This document shows positions 8,081 through 17,267 of a stretch of 64,000 bases of DNA, piece by piece. The translations under genes and the position numbers were made by a program. This stretch comes from Acidobacteriota bacterium. Its GTDB lineage: Bacteria; Acidobacteriota; Blastocatellia; Pyrinomonadales; Pyrinomonadaceae. The notes below the pieces were generated by a model. That model ran no database searches. It was not told the origin of the DNA and worked only from the letters and a program-made list of their open reading frames with translations. Position 1 is the first letter of the stretch, and the number at the start of each line of letters is the position of its first letter. The stretch covers positions 1-64,000 of the forward strand of contig QHXQ01000021.1 of NCBI GenBank assembly GCA_003223935.1, in the 5' to 3' direction.

Positions 8081-8368
8081 ATGGCTGTTGAAAGAGCGCC
8101 GGGCGGCACCAGTCTGATTGACGTACTCGACCGCGTGCTTGACAAAGGCATCGTGATAGACGCATGGGTGCGCATCTCGCTTGTCGGCATCGATCTGATC
8201 ACGATTGAGGCGCGCGTCGTCGTCGCTTCGATTGACACGTACTTAAAGTACGCCGAAGCGGTCGGTCTCACGCCCGCCGTCTCGCGCCCGGCGCTCACGC
8301 CCGGCGCGGCCGAGCCAATCGAAGAGGACACGCGCCGCCGCGTCTCAGTTGAAGTTGATCGAGGGTGA
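8081..8368 (+). CDS. gvpA: major gas vesicle shell protein GvpA
   Basis: This 95-residue protein matches the canonical shell protein closely: [24 protein letters not shown], then [15 protein letters not shown], then [11 protein letters not shown] (about residues 11-64). It polymerises into the gas-permeable protein wall. It has an unusually long tail after GLTP (about 30 Pro/Arg/Glu-rich residues), which could project from the ribs. The ATG has a GAGGAA site about 9 bases upstream. It is the last gvp gene and is separated from the kinase by a hairpin, so it may be made at a different level from the accessory genes. Confidence 0.95.
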   Translation: MAVERAPGGTSLIDVLDRVLDKGIVIDAWVRISLVGIDLITIEARVVVASIDTYLKYAEAVGLTPAVSRPALTPGAAEPIEEDTRRRVSVEVDRG

Positions 8369-8372
8369 AAAG

Positions 8373-8450
8373 CAGTGGTCAGTGGTCGGTGGCCAGTGGT
8401 CAGTTAAAAACTGTTCCCACTGGCCACCAACCACTGACCACTGACCACTG
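8373..8450. repeat. inverted heptad repeat, CAGTGGT type (gvpA to kinase)
   Basis: Left arm 8373-8406 has heptads of CAGTGGT with one variant; right arm 8417-8450 is its inverse. The border reads CAGTTAAAAAC. The kinase ATG lies 6 bp after the right arm. RNA folding would give a stem of about 30 bp between gvpA and the kinase gene. Confidence 0.8.
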
Positions 8451-8455
8451 TTCTT

Positions 8456-10645
8456 ATGTCTCACTCGCCGACAGAACTGGCTTCGCACGCGCCGCCTACC
8501 GTTTCAGGCGACGATGGGAGCGAAGTGCGCACGCGGCAGTATGAGTTGCTGCTCGATACGACGACGCAGATGCTCGTGACGGCGAAGTTGCACGAGCGGT
8601 TGCTGCTCGCGCTCGAAGCGATCACGACGGGCCTCGGTTACCCGCAAGCGGCGATTGCTCTGGTGGACGAGCGGCGGAGCAGTTTGTGCGTGCGCGCCGC
8701 GTTCGGTTTTCCAAACGATGATGAGGTGACGCGCGTTGAGATTCCGCTCGATTCGGGCGCGCCGTGCAGCAAGGTCTTTCACGAGGGACATCCGGTCTGG
8801 TTGTCGCTTCGTGAAGACAAATCGTCGTGCCTGTTCTTCGATGAGCGCGTCTGGCAGCCGCACGTGCTCGCGCTGCCGCTCTTCGGCAAAGAGGCGGCGA
8901 GCGAAAGGGCCGAGTTCGAGTTGACGCGCAAGCCGCGCTTTCAAGATCGCTACTGGGTGCCTGAGTCAACTTCCTGCTTGGGCGCGCTCTACATCAGCAC
9001 GGAACAGAGTACGATTGAACCGGCGGCGCTCGACTATCTGGTGCGCTTTGCGGAACTCGTCGGCATCGCGGCGGCGGGCGCGATCAGAAGCGAACGTTTG
9101 CGCGCGGCGGTGAGCAAGTTGCAGCGCGAGCGGCAGTGGGTCGAATCAATTATGAAGTCGGTCGCCGACCCAATCGTGCTGACGAATCTGGATAATGAAA
9201 TCTTGTTGCAGAACCGGCGCGCCGAAGAGTTGTTCAGCGGCTCGGAGAACGCGAGCGAAGGCAAGCGGCGCGCGTTGGAGATGAACGACCTGCTCTTCTC
9301 CGCCTATCTCTCAAGCGCCGCCTTCTCAACCACCGAAGTCTTGCAACGCGACATCACGCTCGTCGATCCGCTCGAAGGCTCGGACATACACTTTGAAGTG
9401 ATCTCAACGCCCGCCTTGAACGCGCGCGGCGAGCGCATTGGCCTCGTTTCGATCTTCCGCGACGTAACCGACCTGCGCGAAGCGAACGAAGAACTAGCGC
9501 GCAACTTCATCAAACTATCGCAAGCCGAATCCGAAGCGCGGCGCGAACGCGACCGGCTCGATCTGATCATCGAGAACGTCGGGCATCCGGTCGCCGTCTG
9601 CGATGCGAGCGGCAACTTCATCCTCTTCAACCGGCGCGCCGAACTGCTCTTTCAACGGGACGACGCAGACGTCACGTCTGCGTCAGCCGCGGCCGTGCGC
9701 GCCAACTCAGTCAAGCTCACTTCATTCATCTCCACGCTCGCCTCAGCTTCGGAGACGGGCCGGCAAGCCGAGATCGAGTTGATCGATCCCGAAACTAGCG
9801 AGACCTTGCCGATGGAGATCACTGCGGGCGAAGTGCTCGATGCGAAGGGACAAGTGACGGCAGTGGTTTCGATCCTGCACGACCTGACGGAGATACGCGA
9901 GCTTGAACGCCGCCGCGTCGAGCAGCAGTTATTTGAATCGGAAAAACTCGCGGCGGTCGGTCGGCTGGCCGCTTCCATCGCGCACGAGGTCAACAATCCG
10001 CTCGAAGCGATCAAGAACTCGCTCTACCTGATGCAGTCCAACAGAGCGGCCGAGAAGAACGCGCGCTTCCTCGACATCGCACGCAAAGAGACCGAGCGCG
10101 TCTCGCACATCATCCGGCAGATGCTTGGCTTCGCGCGGCGTGCGGGCGAGGTCGGACAGGTTGATGTCAATCAGTTGCTCGAAGAGACGCTGGTGCTCGT
10201 GGATAAGAAGATGCGGCAGTCGGGCATACGCATCGTGCGCGAGTTAGCCGAGCATCTGCCATCGGTGCGCGCCCGCGCCGATCAGTTGCGCCAAGTCTTT
10301 TTGAACTTGATCCTCAATGCGCAACAGTCCATCGCGGGCGGCGGCATCATACGCATCACTACTTCGCGCTACGACGAACAGTCGTTGCAACCGTCAATCT
10401 CGATCCAGATCAGCGACTCAGGCGTCGGCATCAGTGAAGAGGATGTGACGCGCATCTTCGAGCCGTTCTTCTCGACGCGCAAGCGCGGCACAGGCTTAGG
10501 CCTCTGGGTGACGCAGGACATCGTGCGCCAACACGGCGGGCGCATCGAAGTGACGAGCGAGCGCGGGCGCGGCACGACCTTCACCATCATCTTGCTCGTA
10601 GATTCATCCATGCTCGAAGAGGGCGGCGAACATAACCGCTCTTAA
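8456..10645 (+). CDS. sensor histidine kinase: GAF-PAS-PAS-HisKA-HATPase
   Basis: A 729-residue soluble kinase with no membrane segment. In order: a GAF-like domain (about 30-225), PAS (about 230-345), PAS (about 360-480), HisKA with the phospho-acceptor in SIAHEVNNPLEAIKNSL (His near 508), and an HATPase domain with the N box LNLILNAQQS, a G1 DSGVGI and G2 GTGLGLW. It should sense an internal small ligand or redox cue and phosphorylate a receiver. The neighbouring hybrid kinase begins 12 bp after its stop, so the two are co-expressed. Position after gvpA suggests, but does not prove, control of gas vesicles. Confidence 0.9.
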   Translation: MSHSPTELASHAPPTVSGDDGSEVRTRQYELLLDTTTQMLVTAKLHERLLLALEAITTGLGYPQAAIALVDERRSSLCVRAAFGFPNDDEVTRVEIPLDSGAPCSKVFHEGHPVWLSLREDKSSCLFFDERVWQPHVLALPLFGKEAASERAEFELTRKPRFQDRYWVPESTSCLGALYISTEQSTIEPAALDYLVRFAELVGIAAAGAIRSERLRAAVSKLQRERQWVESIMKSVADPIVLTNLDNEILLQNRRAEELFSGSENASEGKRRALEMNDLLFSAYLSSAAFSTTEVLQRDITLVDPLEGSDIHFEVISTPALNARGERIGLVSIFRDVTDLREANEELARNFIKLSQAESEARRERDRLDLIIENVGHPVAVCDASGNFILFNRRAELLFQRDDADVTSASAAAVRANSVKLTSFISTLASASETGRQAEIELIDPETSETLPMEITAGEVLDAKGQVTAVVSILHDLTEIRELERRRVEQQLFESEKLAAVGRLAASIAHEVNNPLEAIKNSLYLMQSNRAAEKNARFLDIARKETERVSHIIRQMLGFARRAGEVGQVDVNQLLEETLVLVDKKMRQSGIRIVRELAEHLPSVRARADQLRQVFLNLILNAQQSIAGGGIIRITTSRYDEQSLQPSISIQISDSGVGISEEDVTRIFEPFFSTRKRGTGLGLWVTQDIVRQHGGRIEVTSERGRGTTFTIILLVDSSMLEEGGEHNRS

Positions 10646-10657
10646 TGCGTCAGCTCG

Positions 10658-12304
10658 ATGGACACACAGACCATCTCAGCGAACCATGAGCAAACGGCGA
10701 CCGACGCAAGCGCGCCGACAGCGTCGGCGCGCTTGCTCGTAGTGGACGATGAGGAGAGCGTAGCGTTGACCGTCAGCGAGGTCTTGCGCCAAGAAGGCTA
10801 TGAGGTCGAGACGGCATCGAGCGGCAACGAAGCTATTGCGTTGCTCACCGATTCAGAGTTCGATCTCGTGCTCACAGACTTGCACATGGAGATCGGCGAC
10901 GGGTTGTCAGTCCTCACGGAAGTGCGTCGGCGTGCGCCTTTGACCATCTCGATTGTGCTGACCGGCTTCGCTTCGGTCGAGTCTGCCATCGCCGCTCTGC
11001 GGCAGGGCGCATACGATTATCTGATCAAGCCGTGCATTATTGACGATCTGAAGATGACCGTGCGGCGCGGCGTCGAGCACCGGCGCTTGATGCTCGCCGA
11101 GCAGCAGGCGCGCGCCAATCTTGAACGCCTCAACCGCGAACTCGAACAGCGCGTCGAGGAGCGCACGGTCGAACTATCGCGGCTCAACGAAGAACTGGCC
11201 GAATCGAATCGCGCGAAGGACGTGTTTCTGGCCACGCTCTCGCACGAGTTGCGCACGCCGCTGACGCCGATCATCGGTTGGATCAATCTGCTGCGCACGG
11301 GCTACTTGGACGAGGGCGCGCTCAATCAAGCGCTCGACGTGATCGAACGCAACGCGCGTTTGCAGTCGCGGCTGATTGATGATCTGCTCGACATCTCGCG
11401 CATCGCCAGTGGCAAGCTGCGCTTCGAGCCGAAGCTGACCGACTTGAACGCGGCGGTCGCAGCGGCCGTCGAGACTGTACGCGCATCTGCGTCGGCGCAG
11501 CGGGTCATGCTTGAAGTGGCGCTCACGGAGCAACCGCTTTTCGTGCATGCCGAGCCGGTGCGCTTGCAACAGATCGTCTGGAATCTGTTGTCGAACGCGA
11601 TCAAGTTCACCGAAGCCTGTGGGCGCGTCCAATTGCGCACAGAGGCTGTGGGCGATGAGGCGTGCGTCGTCATCGAAGACACAGGCATCGGCATCACGCC
11701 CGATTTTCTGCCGCACATCTTCGACCGTTTCCGCCAAGCCGACGGCACACGCACGCGCAGTCATGGCGGACTCGGTTTAGGTCTCGCCATTGTGGACGCG
11801 CTGGTAAAACTGCATGGCGGGCACGTCCGCGCCGAATCGGAAGGCACGGGGCGCGGCTCGCGTTTCACCTTCACTTTGCCGCGCATTAAAAACGTCGCGG
11901 ACGCAAGCGAAGCCCAGCACATCAGCGTGTCGCCGATAACGAATCAGCGTGTGCTCATCGTTGACGACTCGCCTGACACGCTGGTGCTGCTGCAAGCCTT
12001 GTTCGAGCAGAAGGGCAGTCAAGTGCTCAGCGCGGCTTCAGGCGAAGAGGCCCTCAAGCTCGCGGCCGAAAATCCGCCGACCGTCATCATCTCAGACATC
12101 GGCATGCCCGGCATGGACGGTTATCAACTGCTCGTCGAACTGCGCCGCCTGCCGCGCCTCGCTCATGTGCCCGCCGTGGCCATCTCAGGCTACGCGATGG
12201 ATGAAGATCGTGAACGGGCCTTGAACGTCGGCTACATCGCACACCTGTCCAAGCCGATTGATGTGGACAATCTCTTCGCGCTCATTCAACAGATCACTTC
12301 CTGA
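10658..12304 (+). CDS. hybrid two-component protein: REC-HisKA-HATPase-REC
   Basis: A 548-residue soluble protein. It has an N-terminal receiver (LLVVDDEES, phospho-Asp in LVLTDLHM, Lys in LIKPC), a coiled coil (about 135-180), HisKA with TLSHELRTPLTPIIGW, HATPase with G1 EDTGIGI and G2 GGLGLGLAIV, and a second receiver (VLIVDDSPD, ISDIGMPGMDG, LSKPI). Phosphate could enter through the first receiver from the kinase upstream and leave through the last. There is no DNA-binding domain, so the final output partner is elsewhere. A strong hairpin terminator follows. Confidence 0.9.
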   Translation: MDTQTISANHEQTATDASAPTASARLLVVDDEESVALTVSEVLRQEGYEVETASSGNEAIALLTDSEFDLVLTDLHMEIGDGLSVLTEVRRRAPLTISIVLTGFASVESAIAALRQGAYDYLIKPCIIDDLKMTVRRGVEHRRLMLAEQQARANLERLNRELEQRVEERTVELSRLNEELAESNRAKDVFLATLSHELRTPLTPIIGWINLLRTGYLDEGALNQALDVIERNARLQSRLIDDLLDISRIASGKLRFEPKLTDLNAAVAAAVETVRASASAQRVMLEVALTEQPLFVHAEPVRLQQIVWNLLSNAIKFTEACGRVQLRTEAVGDEACVVIEDTGIGITPDFLPHIFDRFRQADGTRTRSHGGLGLGLAIVDALVKLHGGHVRAESEGTGRGSRFTFTLPRIKNVADASEAQHISVSPITNQRVLIVDDSPDTLVLLQALFEQKGSQVLSAASGEEALKLAAENPPTVIISDIGMPGMDGYQLLVELRRLPRLAHVPAVAISGYAMDEDRERALNVGYIAHLSKPIDVDNLFALIQQITS

Positions 12305-12376
12305 GCAATTAAAGCAGTTTGCGTATCAGTTTAGCGCGTAGTCGCAATGAGCGAGCCATGCGCGCGCGCATGACAA

Positions 12377-12422
12377 AAAGAGAGACCCGCTGTGCTCTCC
12401 CATTCACAGTGGGTCTCTCTTT
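12377..12422. terminator. bidirectional hairpin terminator
   Basis: Arms 12377-12394 and 12405-12422 pair over 18 bp with one G-U, around a 10-nt loop, with an A run before and a T run after. It lies between convergent genes and can serve both strands. Confidence 0.85.
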
Positions 12423-12571
12423 GTGCGGTCGCTCGCTTACGTTCTGACAGGGGCGACCGAACTTGCCGAGCCTGCAAATCTTTTTTCTTCGGAGGCTGAC
12501 CCGCGCTCTCCCCTTCACGAGTCAGCCCCCTTAGCACCGACAACCGCCCGGTTGTCGATCTCGGTTAACCT

Positions 12572-13303
12572 TTACCGCGTCGCCGTGTACTCCGGCAGAC
12601 GCACGCTCTGGTTCAAAATCACGCCGAACTCTGTGCCCGACTTAACGTCGGCTTCCTGTTCCTTCTCAATCACGCGCCCGACTGTGCCGAGACCGCCGCC
12701 GATGATCGCGCCGATGCCTGCGCCACGGCCTCCGCCCGCAATCGCACCGATGAGCGCGCCGGTCGCCGCGCCGCCGCCGATGAAGACCACGTCGCGCTTC
12801 GTGTTCGAGCGACCCTTGACGGTTGATTCGCTATCGGAGTTCACCTGATCGGTCTGCAAGGTAGTCAAAGAACCATTGAGCGGATAGCGCGCGTGGTTCG
12901 GCAACTCCACTTGATAAAAGCTGACCGAGATGTTGCCCGGCGAACGTCGTTCGGCGCGCTTCACCGAAGAGACGCGACCCCAAATCTTGCTGCCGACCGG
13001 AATCAATTCTGCGCCACTATCAGAGCGCACCGGCTCAGTCACGGTCGTCGAGAAGCGGTCGCCGATGCGCGCCGTTCGAGATGTCAATTCGCTGTCCATG
13101 CGCACGCGGATCGTCTGATCTGCGCTCAAAGTGTAGTAGCGCACGGGCGGCGGAGCGTTTGTGGTGCGCGTCGTCGTGTGCCTGCGTGTGCGCGTGCGGC
13201 GACGCTGTGCAGCGACCGGCAAAGTGCAGCCGGCGATGAGTAAGAGCACTGCGAACAAACTCAAGGCGCGTTGCGCCAAGTTGCTACGAGTCATGAATCT
13301 CAT
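12572..13303 (-). CDS. putative lipoprotein with glycine-zipper segment
   Basis: A 243-residue exported protein. A basic start and hydrophobic core end in the lipobox-like LIAGC (Cys near 26), so it is probably lipid-anchored. An Arg/Thr-rich stretch follows. The middle resembles a small beta domain (VRMDSELTSRTARIGDRFSTTV, then GSKIWGRVSSV), seen in proteins that set limits for surface components. Near residues 170-210 a glycine zipper (GAATGALIGAIAGGGRGAGIGAIIGGGLG) could insert in a membrane or oligomerise. The exact function is unknown. It is transcribed alone toward the shared terminator. Confidence 0.75.
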   Translation of the reverse strand: MRFMTRSNLAQRALSLFAVLLLIAGCTLPVAAQRRRTRTRRHTTTRTTNAPPPVRYYTLSADQTIRVRMDSELTSRTARIGDRFSTTVTEPVRSDSGAELIPVGSKIWGRVSSVKRAERRSPGNISVSFYQVELPNHARYPLNGSLTTLQTDQVNSDSESTVKGRSNTKRDVVFIGGGAATGALIGAIAGGGRGAGIGAIIGGGLGTVGRVIEKEQEADVKSGTEFGVILNQSVRLPEYTATR

Positions 13304-13775
13304 GCTGCTCCTCCTGCAAGGGCCTTGCGCTTGCTGGCCATCTTCCGCTTGAGCGGCCGAGCACTGCGGTCGGCGTTAACTGTTTGTGCAACGTGCGTGC
13401 CATGTCCGTCCCAGCCGTCGAAAGGCTCAATTTACGCGGAAAAACGGTGGAACGAGGCGCGCGCGTGCATTGGGCGAGGCAAATTGCATCAACCATGTGC
13501 GCGAGAGCGCGTAAGTATCTGCACGAAATCGTGTGAGCAAATTGTAGCACAACGACGCTGCCAACAAGAGCACGCTTCTTTTGTTGAACCTCACTTGATC
13601 TATGCTGCATGAATCTGCTCAAATGTGCGCAGCACAGATACATGATCAAACATAGTCAGCTACACGTTCGCCGCTCGCGCAGTCCAACACGGACAAGAGA
13701 TGCGGACTTCGGTTACAATCTCGGTTCTCGTTTCAGCCACGGTTAAAGTTTTGTACCCCTGAGAGGAGTTGTCTT
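13304..13775. other. 470-bp gap between divergent genes
   Basis: This stretch separates the divergent lipoprotein and peroxiredoxin genes and should hold both promoters. Open frames on both strands are short and Cys/Arg-rich and look like noise. The peroxiredoxin ribosome site (GAGAGGAG) is at the right end. I could not settle on a convincing promoter pair. Confidence 0.5.
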
Positions 13776-14441
13776 ATGAGCACACCAGCACCAGCAACCA
13801 GCACCACCTCGAACATCCCGCGCATCAACGAGCCGGCCCCAGACTTTGAAGCTAAGTCAACGCAAGGCATGTTGAAGCTTTCAGACTACAAAGGCCAATG
13901 GGTCGTCCTGTTCTCCCATCCGGCAGACTTCACGCCCGTCTGCTCGACCGAGTTCATAGAGTTCGCCCGCCGCGCCGACGAGTTCAAACAACGCGGCGTC
14001 CAATTGATCGGGCTGTCGGTTGATTCCGTCCCCGCGCACATCGCTTGGATCAGAAACATCGAACAGCACTTCCCCGACGTGAAGATCACTTTCCCGGTCA
14101 TCGCCGACCTCGACACAAAAGTCGCGCAGAAGTTCGGCCTGATCCATCCGGCGGCTTCGGAGACTGCGACCGTGCGCGCCGTCTTCGTCATTGACGACAA
14201 AGGCATCATCCGCGCGCTCATCTATTATCCGATGTCTCTGGGGCGCAACATTGACGAAATCCTGCGCGTCGTTGATGCCTTACAGACGGCGGACACGAAC
14301 GCTTGTGCTACGCCCGCCAACTGGCGACCCGGCGACAAGGTGGTCGTGCCGCCCCCGCAGACTATCGCCGACGCAGAGAAGCGTCTGCAATCCGACTACG
14401 AGATCACCGACTGGTATCTGGCCAAGCGGACGCTGTCATGA
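13776..14441 (+). CDS. 1-Cys peroxiredoxin (Prx6 type)
   Basis: A 221-residue thiol peroxidase of the AhpC/TSA fold. The active site is SHPADFTPVCSTEF with the peroxidatic Cys at 56 and the usual Thr and Pro three to four residues before it. The long C-terminal domain with NWRPGDKVVVPPP is the Prx6/PrxA signature and explains the length. It reduces peroxides in the cytosol. The ATG at 13776 follows GAGAGGAG. It stands directly upstream of the sulfur amino-acid genes, separated by a heptad repeat hairpin. Family assignment is secure; the electron donor is not known. Confidence 0.93.
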   Translation: MSTPAPATSTTSNIPRINEPAPDFEAKSTQGMLKLSDYKGQWVVLFSHPADFTPVCSTEFIEFARRADEFKQRGVQLIGLSVDSVPAHIAWIRNIEQHFPDVKITFPVIADLDTKVAQKFGLIHPAASETATVRAVFVIDDKGIIRALIYYPMSLGRNIDEILRVVDALQTADTNACATPANWRPGDKVVVPPPQTIADAEKRLQSDYEITDWYLAKRTLS

Positions 14442-14444
14442 AGA

Positions 14445-14542
14445 GGCGGTAGGCAGAAGGCAGTAGGCGGTAGACAGTTAAGACAATAACAAGAAGCTAC
14501 TTCGTCTTAAATGTCTGTTGCTTTCACTGCTTACTGCCTACT
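14445..14542. repeat. inverted heptad repeat, GGCAGTA type
   Basis: Left arm 14445-14480 has 7-bp units such as GGCAGTA and GGCGGTA; right arm 14503-14542 is inverse. The border reads ACAGTTAAGAC. An apparent upstream start at 14511 lies inside the right arm, so the next gene should start at the ATG at 14553. Confidence 0.75.
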
Positions 14543-14552
14543 AATTTTGTTT

Positions 14553-15782
14553 ATGGCGGAAGAATCGAAAGACAAGAGTGCGGACTTGCAAGCGTGCGAG
14601 GTGGCGACGCAGTTGGTGCATGCGGGCGAGCGTCTGCCGTCGCCGACAGGCGCGCCCGTCGTCACGCCCATCTATGCGACCGCGACCTTCACTTACGATT
14701 CGATGGCGGAGATGGACGCGGTCTTCGCGGACGACCGACAGGGCTACGTCTATACACGGCACGGCAACCCGACGGTGCGCGCGCTTGAATCTGCATTACA
14801 AATACTCGAAGGCGGCGCGGGCGCACGCGCCTACGCATCAGGCATGGCCGCGCTACATGCCGCCTTGTTCGCCTGCGAGCTTGCGCCCGGCGCAACCATC
14901 CTCGCCGCGCAAGACCTCTACGGTGCGACGACCAGCCTACTGCACACAATCTTCGGCGCATTCGAGATTAAGATCGTCACCGCAGATTTCTGCGATGCGG
15001 AAGAGTTGCGGAACAAAGCGCATGAAGCACGTCCGCGAGTGTTGATTGCCGAGACGATCTCGAATCCCTTATTGAAGGTCTGCGATCTTGATCTCTGTGC
15101 AGAGGTCGCGCGCGAAGTCGGCGCGCGTCTCATCGTTGACAACACGTTCGCGTCGCCCTTTCTTTGTCAACCGCTCCGGCACGGCGCAGACCTCGTCGTG
15201 CATAGCGCGACCAAATATCTCGGCGGGCATGGCGATGCGACCGGCGGACTGGTCATCACGCGCGACGCGGCTGACATGACTGCTCTAACCGGCGTGATGA
15301 AACTTGCTGGCAGCATACTCGGCGTGTGGGACGCGCACGAAATCTTGCGCGGCTTAAAGACGCTCGCCTTGCGGCAAGAGCGTCAGTGCGCCAACGCGCG
15401 CCACTTGGCCGAAAGACTTGCCGCGCATCCGCACATCGCGCGCGTGCATTATCCGGGACTCGTGGGGAATGACACGCGCCAAGCGATCCTGCGGCGCATG
15501 CTGCGTGCGCCACATGCGGGGGCGCTCGTCTCAATCGAACTGCGCGAGAACACGCGCGCCGCCGCTTTTCGTTTCATGGACGCGCTCGGCCTGTGCGTCC
15601 GCTCGACAAGTCTCGGCGACGTGTTTACGAGCGTCTTGCATCCGGCGTCGGCTTCGCACCGCGACCTCGCGCCCGCTCGTCGCCAGCAGCTAGGCATCAG
15701 CGACGGCCTCGTGCGCATCTCAGTCGGCATCGAAGCCATCGCAGATATTACGAACGACATCGAGCAGGCACTCGTAGCGTGA
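14553..15782 (+). CDS. PLP-dependent trans-sulfuration enzyme (cystathionine gamma-synthase/lyase family)
   Basis: A 409-residue Cys/Met-metabolism PLP enzyme. The Schiff-base Lys is K221 in SATKYLGGH, preceded by the cofactor-binding YTRHGNPTVRALE and GMAA blocks. The family includes cystathionine gamma-synthase, cystathionine lyases, O-acetylhomoserine sulfhydrylase and methionine gamma-lyase, which sequence alone cannot separate here. The ATG at 14553 is preferred over 14511, because the extra 14 residues come from the repeat arm. Cysteine synthase and a CysO-type system follow, so it probably serves methionine/cysteine interconversion. Confidence 0.9.
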   Translation: MAEESKDKSADLQACEVATQLVHAGERLPSPTGAPVVTPIYATATFTYDSMAEMDAVFADDRQGYVYTRHGNPTVRALESALQILEGGAGARAYASGMAALHAALFACELAPGATILAAQDLYGATTSLLHTIFGAFEIKIVTADFCDAEELRNKAHEARPRVLIAETISNPLLKVCDLDLCAEVAREVGARLIVDNTFASPFLCQPLRHGADLVVHSATKYLGGHGDATGGLVITRDAADMTALTGVMKLAGSILGVWDAHEILRGLKTLALRQERQCANARHLAERLAAHPHIARVHYPGLVGNDTRQAILRRMLRAPHAGALVSIELRENTRAAAFRFMDALGLCVRSTSLGDVFTSVLHPASASHRDLAPARRQQLGISDGLVRISVGIEAIADITNDIEQALVA

Positions 15783-15805
15783 TGAAGTTATATTTTTTGA
15801 TCCGT

Positions 15806-15833
15806 GATTTGAATTTTCAGATTTGAGATCACA
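15806..15833. repeat. single-arm heptad repeat, GATTTGA type
   Basis: Four 7-bp units (15806-15833), two of them identical GATTTGA. The likely TTG start of the cysteine synthase gene (15823) falls inside. A related AT-rich hairpin lies at 55878. Confidence 0.55.
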
Positions 15834-16812
15834 GAGCCAAGCACGTCGGACGCAAACTAAGATCGCTTTGCAGGAACGAGCCAGAGTAGTTAAGGGGCAG
15901 AATGATCTGTGGGCGCAGATCGGCAACACGCCTTTGTTGCGGCTGCGGCGCGTCGCGCAAGAGCTACCCGAAGGCATAGAGGTTTTCGCCAAAGCCGAGC
16001 ACTTAAATCCGGGCGGCTCGGTGAAAGACCGTCCGGCCCTTGCGATGATCCTTGCGGGTGAGCGCGCCGGTCTGTTGACGCCGGATAAGATCATCCTTGA
16101 TGCGACGAGCGGCAACACAGGCATCGCCTACGCGATGCTCGGCGCGGCGCGCGGCTATCGCGTCGCGCTCTGTCTGCCCGCTAACGCGAACGTCGAGCGC
16201 AAGCGCATGCTGCGCCTCTACGGTGCGGAGTTGATCGAGACCGATCCGCAGACGGGCGCAGACGGCGCGCAACTACGCGCGCAAGAGATCGCGGCGCGCG
16301 AGCCGCAGACATATTTCTATCCTGATCAGTACAACAACGACGCCAACTGGCGCGCGCACTACGAAGGCACGGGCGCGGAAATCTGGACGCAGACTGAAGG
16401 GCGCGTCACGCACTTCGTCGCCGGCATGGGCACGTCGGGCACGCTGATGGGCATCGGGCGCAGGTTGAAGGAACATAACTCGCGCGTCCGCGTCGTCGCC
16501 GTGCAACCCGATTCGCCTTTGCATGGTCTCGAAGGCATGAAGCACTACGCGACCGCCATCGTGCCGGGCATCTACGATCCGTCGCTTGCCGACGCGCAGC
16601 TCGAAGTGGCGACCGAAGACGCATACACGATGGCGCGGCGACTCGCACGCGAAGAGGGCTTGTTCGTCGGCATCAGTTCGGGCGCGAACGTGACGGCCGC
16701 GTTGCGCCTTGCGCGCACATTGCCGGCCGGCTCAGTTGTTGTCACAGTGCTCTGCGACGATGGCGCGCGTTATCTGAGCGAGCATTTCTGGGAAGAGAAG
16801 CAGGATGATTAA
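15823..16812 (+). CDS. cysM: cysteine synthase, CysM type
   Basis: A PLP-dependent beta-replacement enzyme of 329 residues. PLP Lys lies in NPGGSVKDR, followed by the substrate-loop ATSGNTGIAYA and the phosphate-binding GTSGTLMG. The genes behind it encode a CysO-type sulfur carrier and its JAMM protease, matching the mycobacterial cysM-mec-cysO set, so this CysM probably takes sulfur from a CysO thiocarboxylate and O-phosphoserine. That substrate choice is inferred from context. The N-terminal start is uncertain: TTG at 15823 lies in a repeat arm, and TTG at 15868 is an alternative. It overlaps the next gene by 8 bp. Confidence 0.9.
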   Translation: MRSQSQARRTQTKIALQERARVVKGQNDLWAQIGNTPLLRLRRVAQELPEGIEVFAKAEHLNPGGSVKDRPALAMILAGERAGLLTPDKIILDATSGNTGIAYAMLGAARGYRVALCLPANANVERKRMLRLYGAELIETDPQTGADGAQLRAQEIAAREPQTYFYPDQYNNDANWRAHYEGTGAEIWTQTEGRVTHFVAGMGTSGTLMGIGRRLKEHNSRVRVVAVQPDSPLHGLEGMKHYATAIVPGIYDPSLADAQLEVATEDAYTMARRLAREEGLFVGISSGANVTAALRLARTLPAGSVVVTVLCDDGARYLSEHFWEEKQDD

Positions 16813-17263
16813 ACTAGGCGCGCGCCACTTGGCTGAGATGCGTCGCCACGCCGAACGCGAGTATCCGCACGAATGCTGCGGGCTGCTCATCGGGCGCATC
16901 GAAGATGACGGGCGCGTGCGCACGGTCGTTGAGTTGTATCCGGTCGCCAACACTTTTGCCGTCGCGGAGCGGCATCACCGAATGCAGATTCCGCCGCTCG
17001 AATACGCGCGCGCCGAAAGACTCTACAGTGCGCGCGGACTCGGCGTTGTCGGCAATTATCACTCACATCCAGATGCGCCGGCTGTGCCTTCGCAGTATGA
17101 TCTTGAACATCTGGCCCCTTGGCCCACGATGTCTTACATCGTCGTCTCGGTGCAGCAAGGGCAGGCAGCCGACCTTCGTTCGTGGGAGTTGGCTGCCGAT
17201 CGCTCGCGGTTCGATGAGGAAGAGATGACAGTCAACGAGGGAGAGGTTGCAGAAGGAGCTTGA
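16805..17263 (+). CDS. mec: JAMM/MPN metalloprotease of the Mec type (M67)
   Basis: This 152-residue protein is a single JAB/MPN domain. All zinc and catalytic residues are present: Glu23 in HECCGLLIG, then H86 and H88 in YHSHPD, and S96/D99 in PSQYD (HxHP..PSxxD). In mycobacteria Mec hydrolyses the bond between the carrier CysO and newly made cysteine. Here the carrier is encoded next door as the N-terminal domain of a larger protein, so this enzyme may also cut the carrier free. It overlaps cysM by 8 bp, and its stop lies 5 bp before the next ATG. Confidence 0.92.
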   Translation: MIKLGARHLAEMRRHAEREYPHECCGLLIGRIEDDGRVRTVVELYPVANTFAVAERHHRMQIPPLEYARAERLYSARGLGVVGNYHSHPDAPAVPSQYDLEHLAPWPTMSYIVVSVQQGQAADLRSWELAADRSRFDEEEMTVNEGEVAEGA

Positions 17264-17267
17264 CGTT

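Noticed and set aside
7406-8450. CRISPR array
   Set aside because: Units are 7 bp and directly adjacent without unique spacers, arranged as inverted arms, and no cas gene is present.
14441-14552. SAM riboswitch before the trans-sulfuration gene
   Set aside because: The whole gap is occupied by the heptad inverted repeat, with no kink-turn or SAM-core motif.
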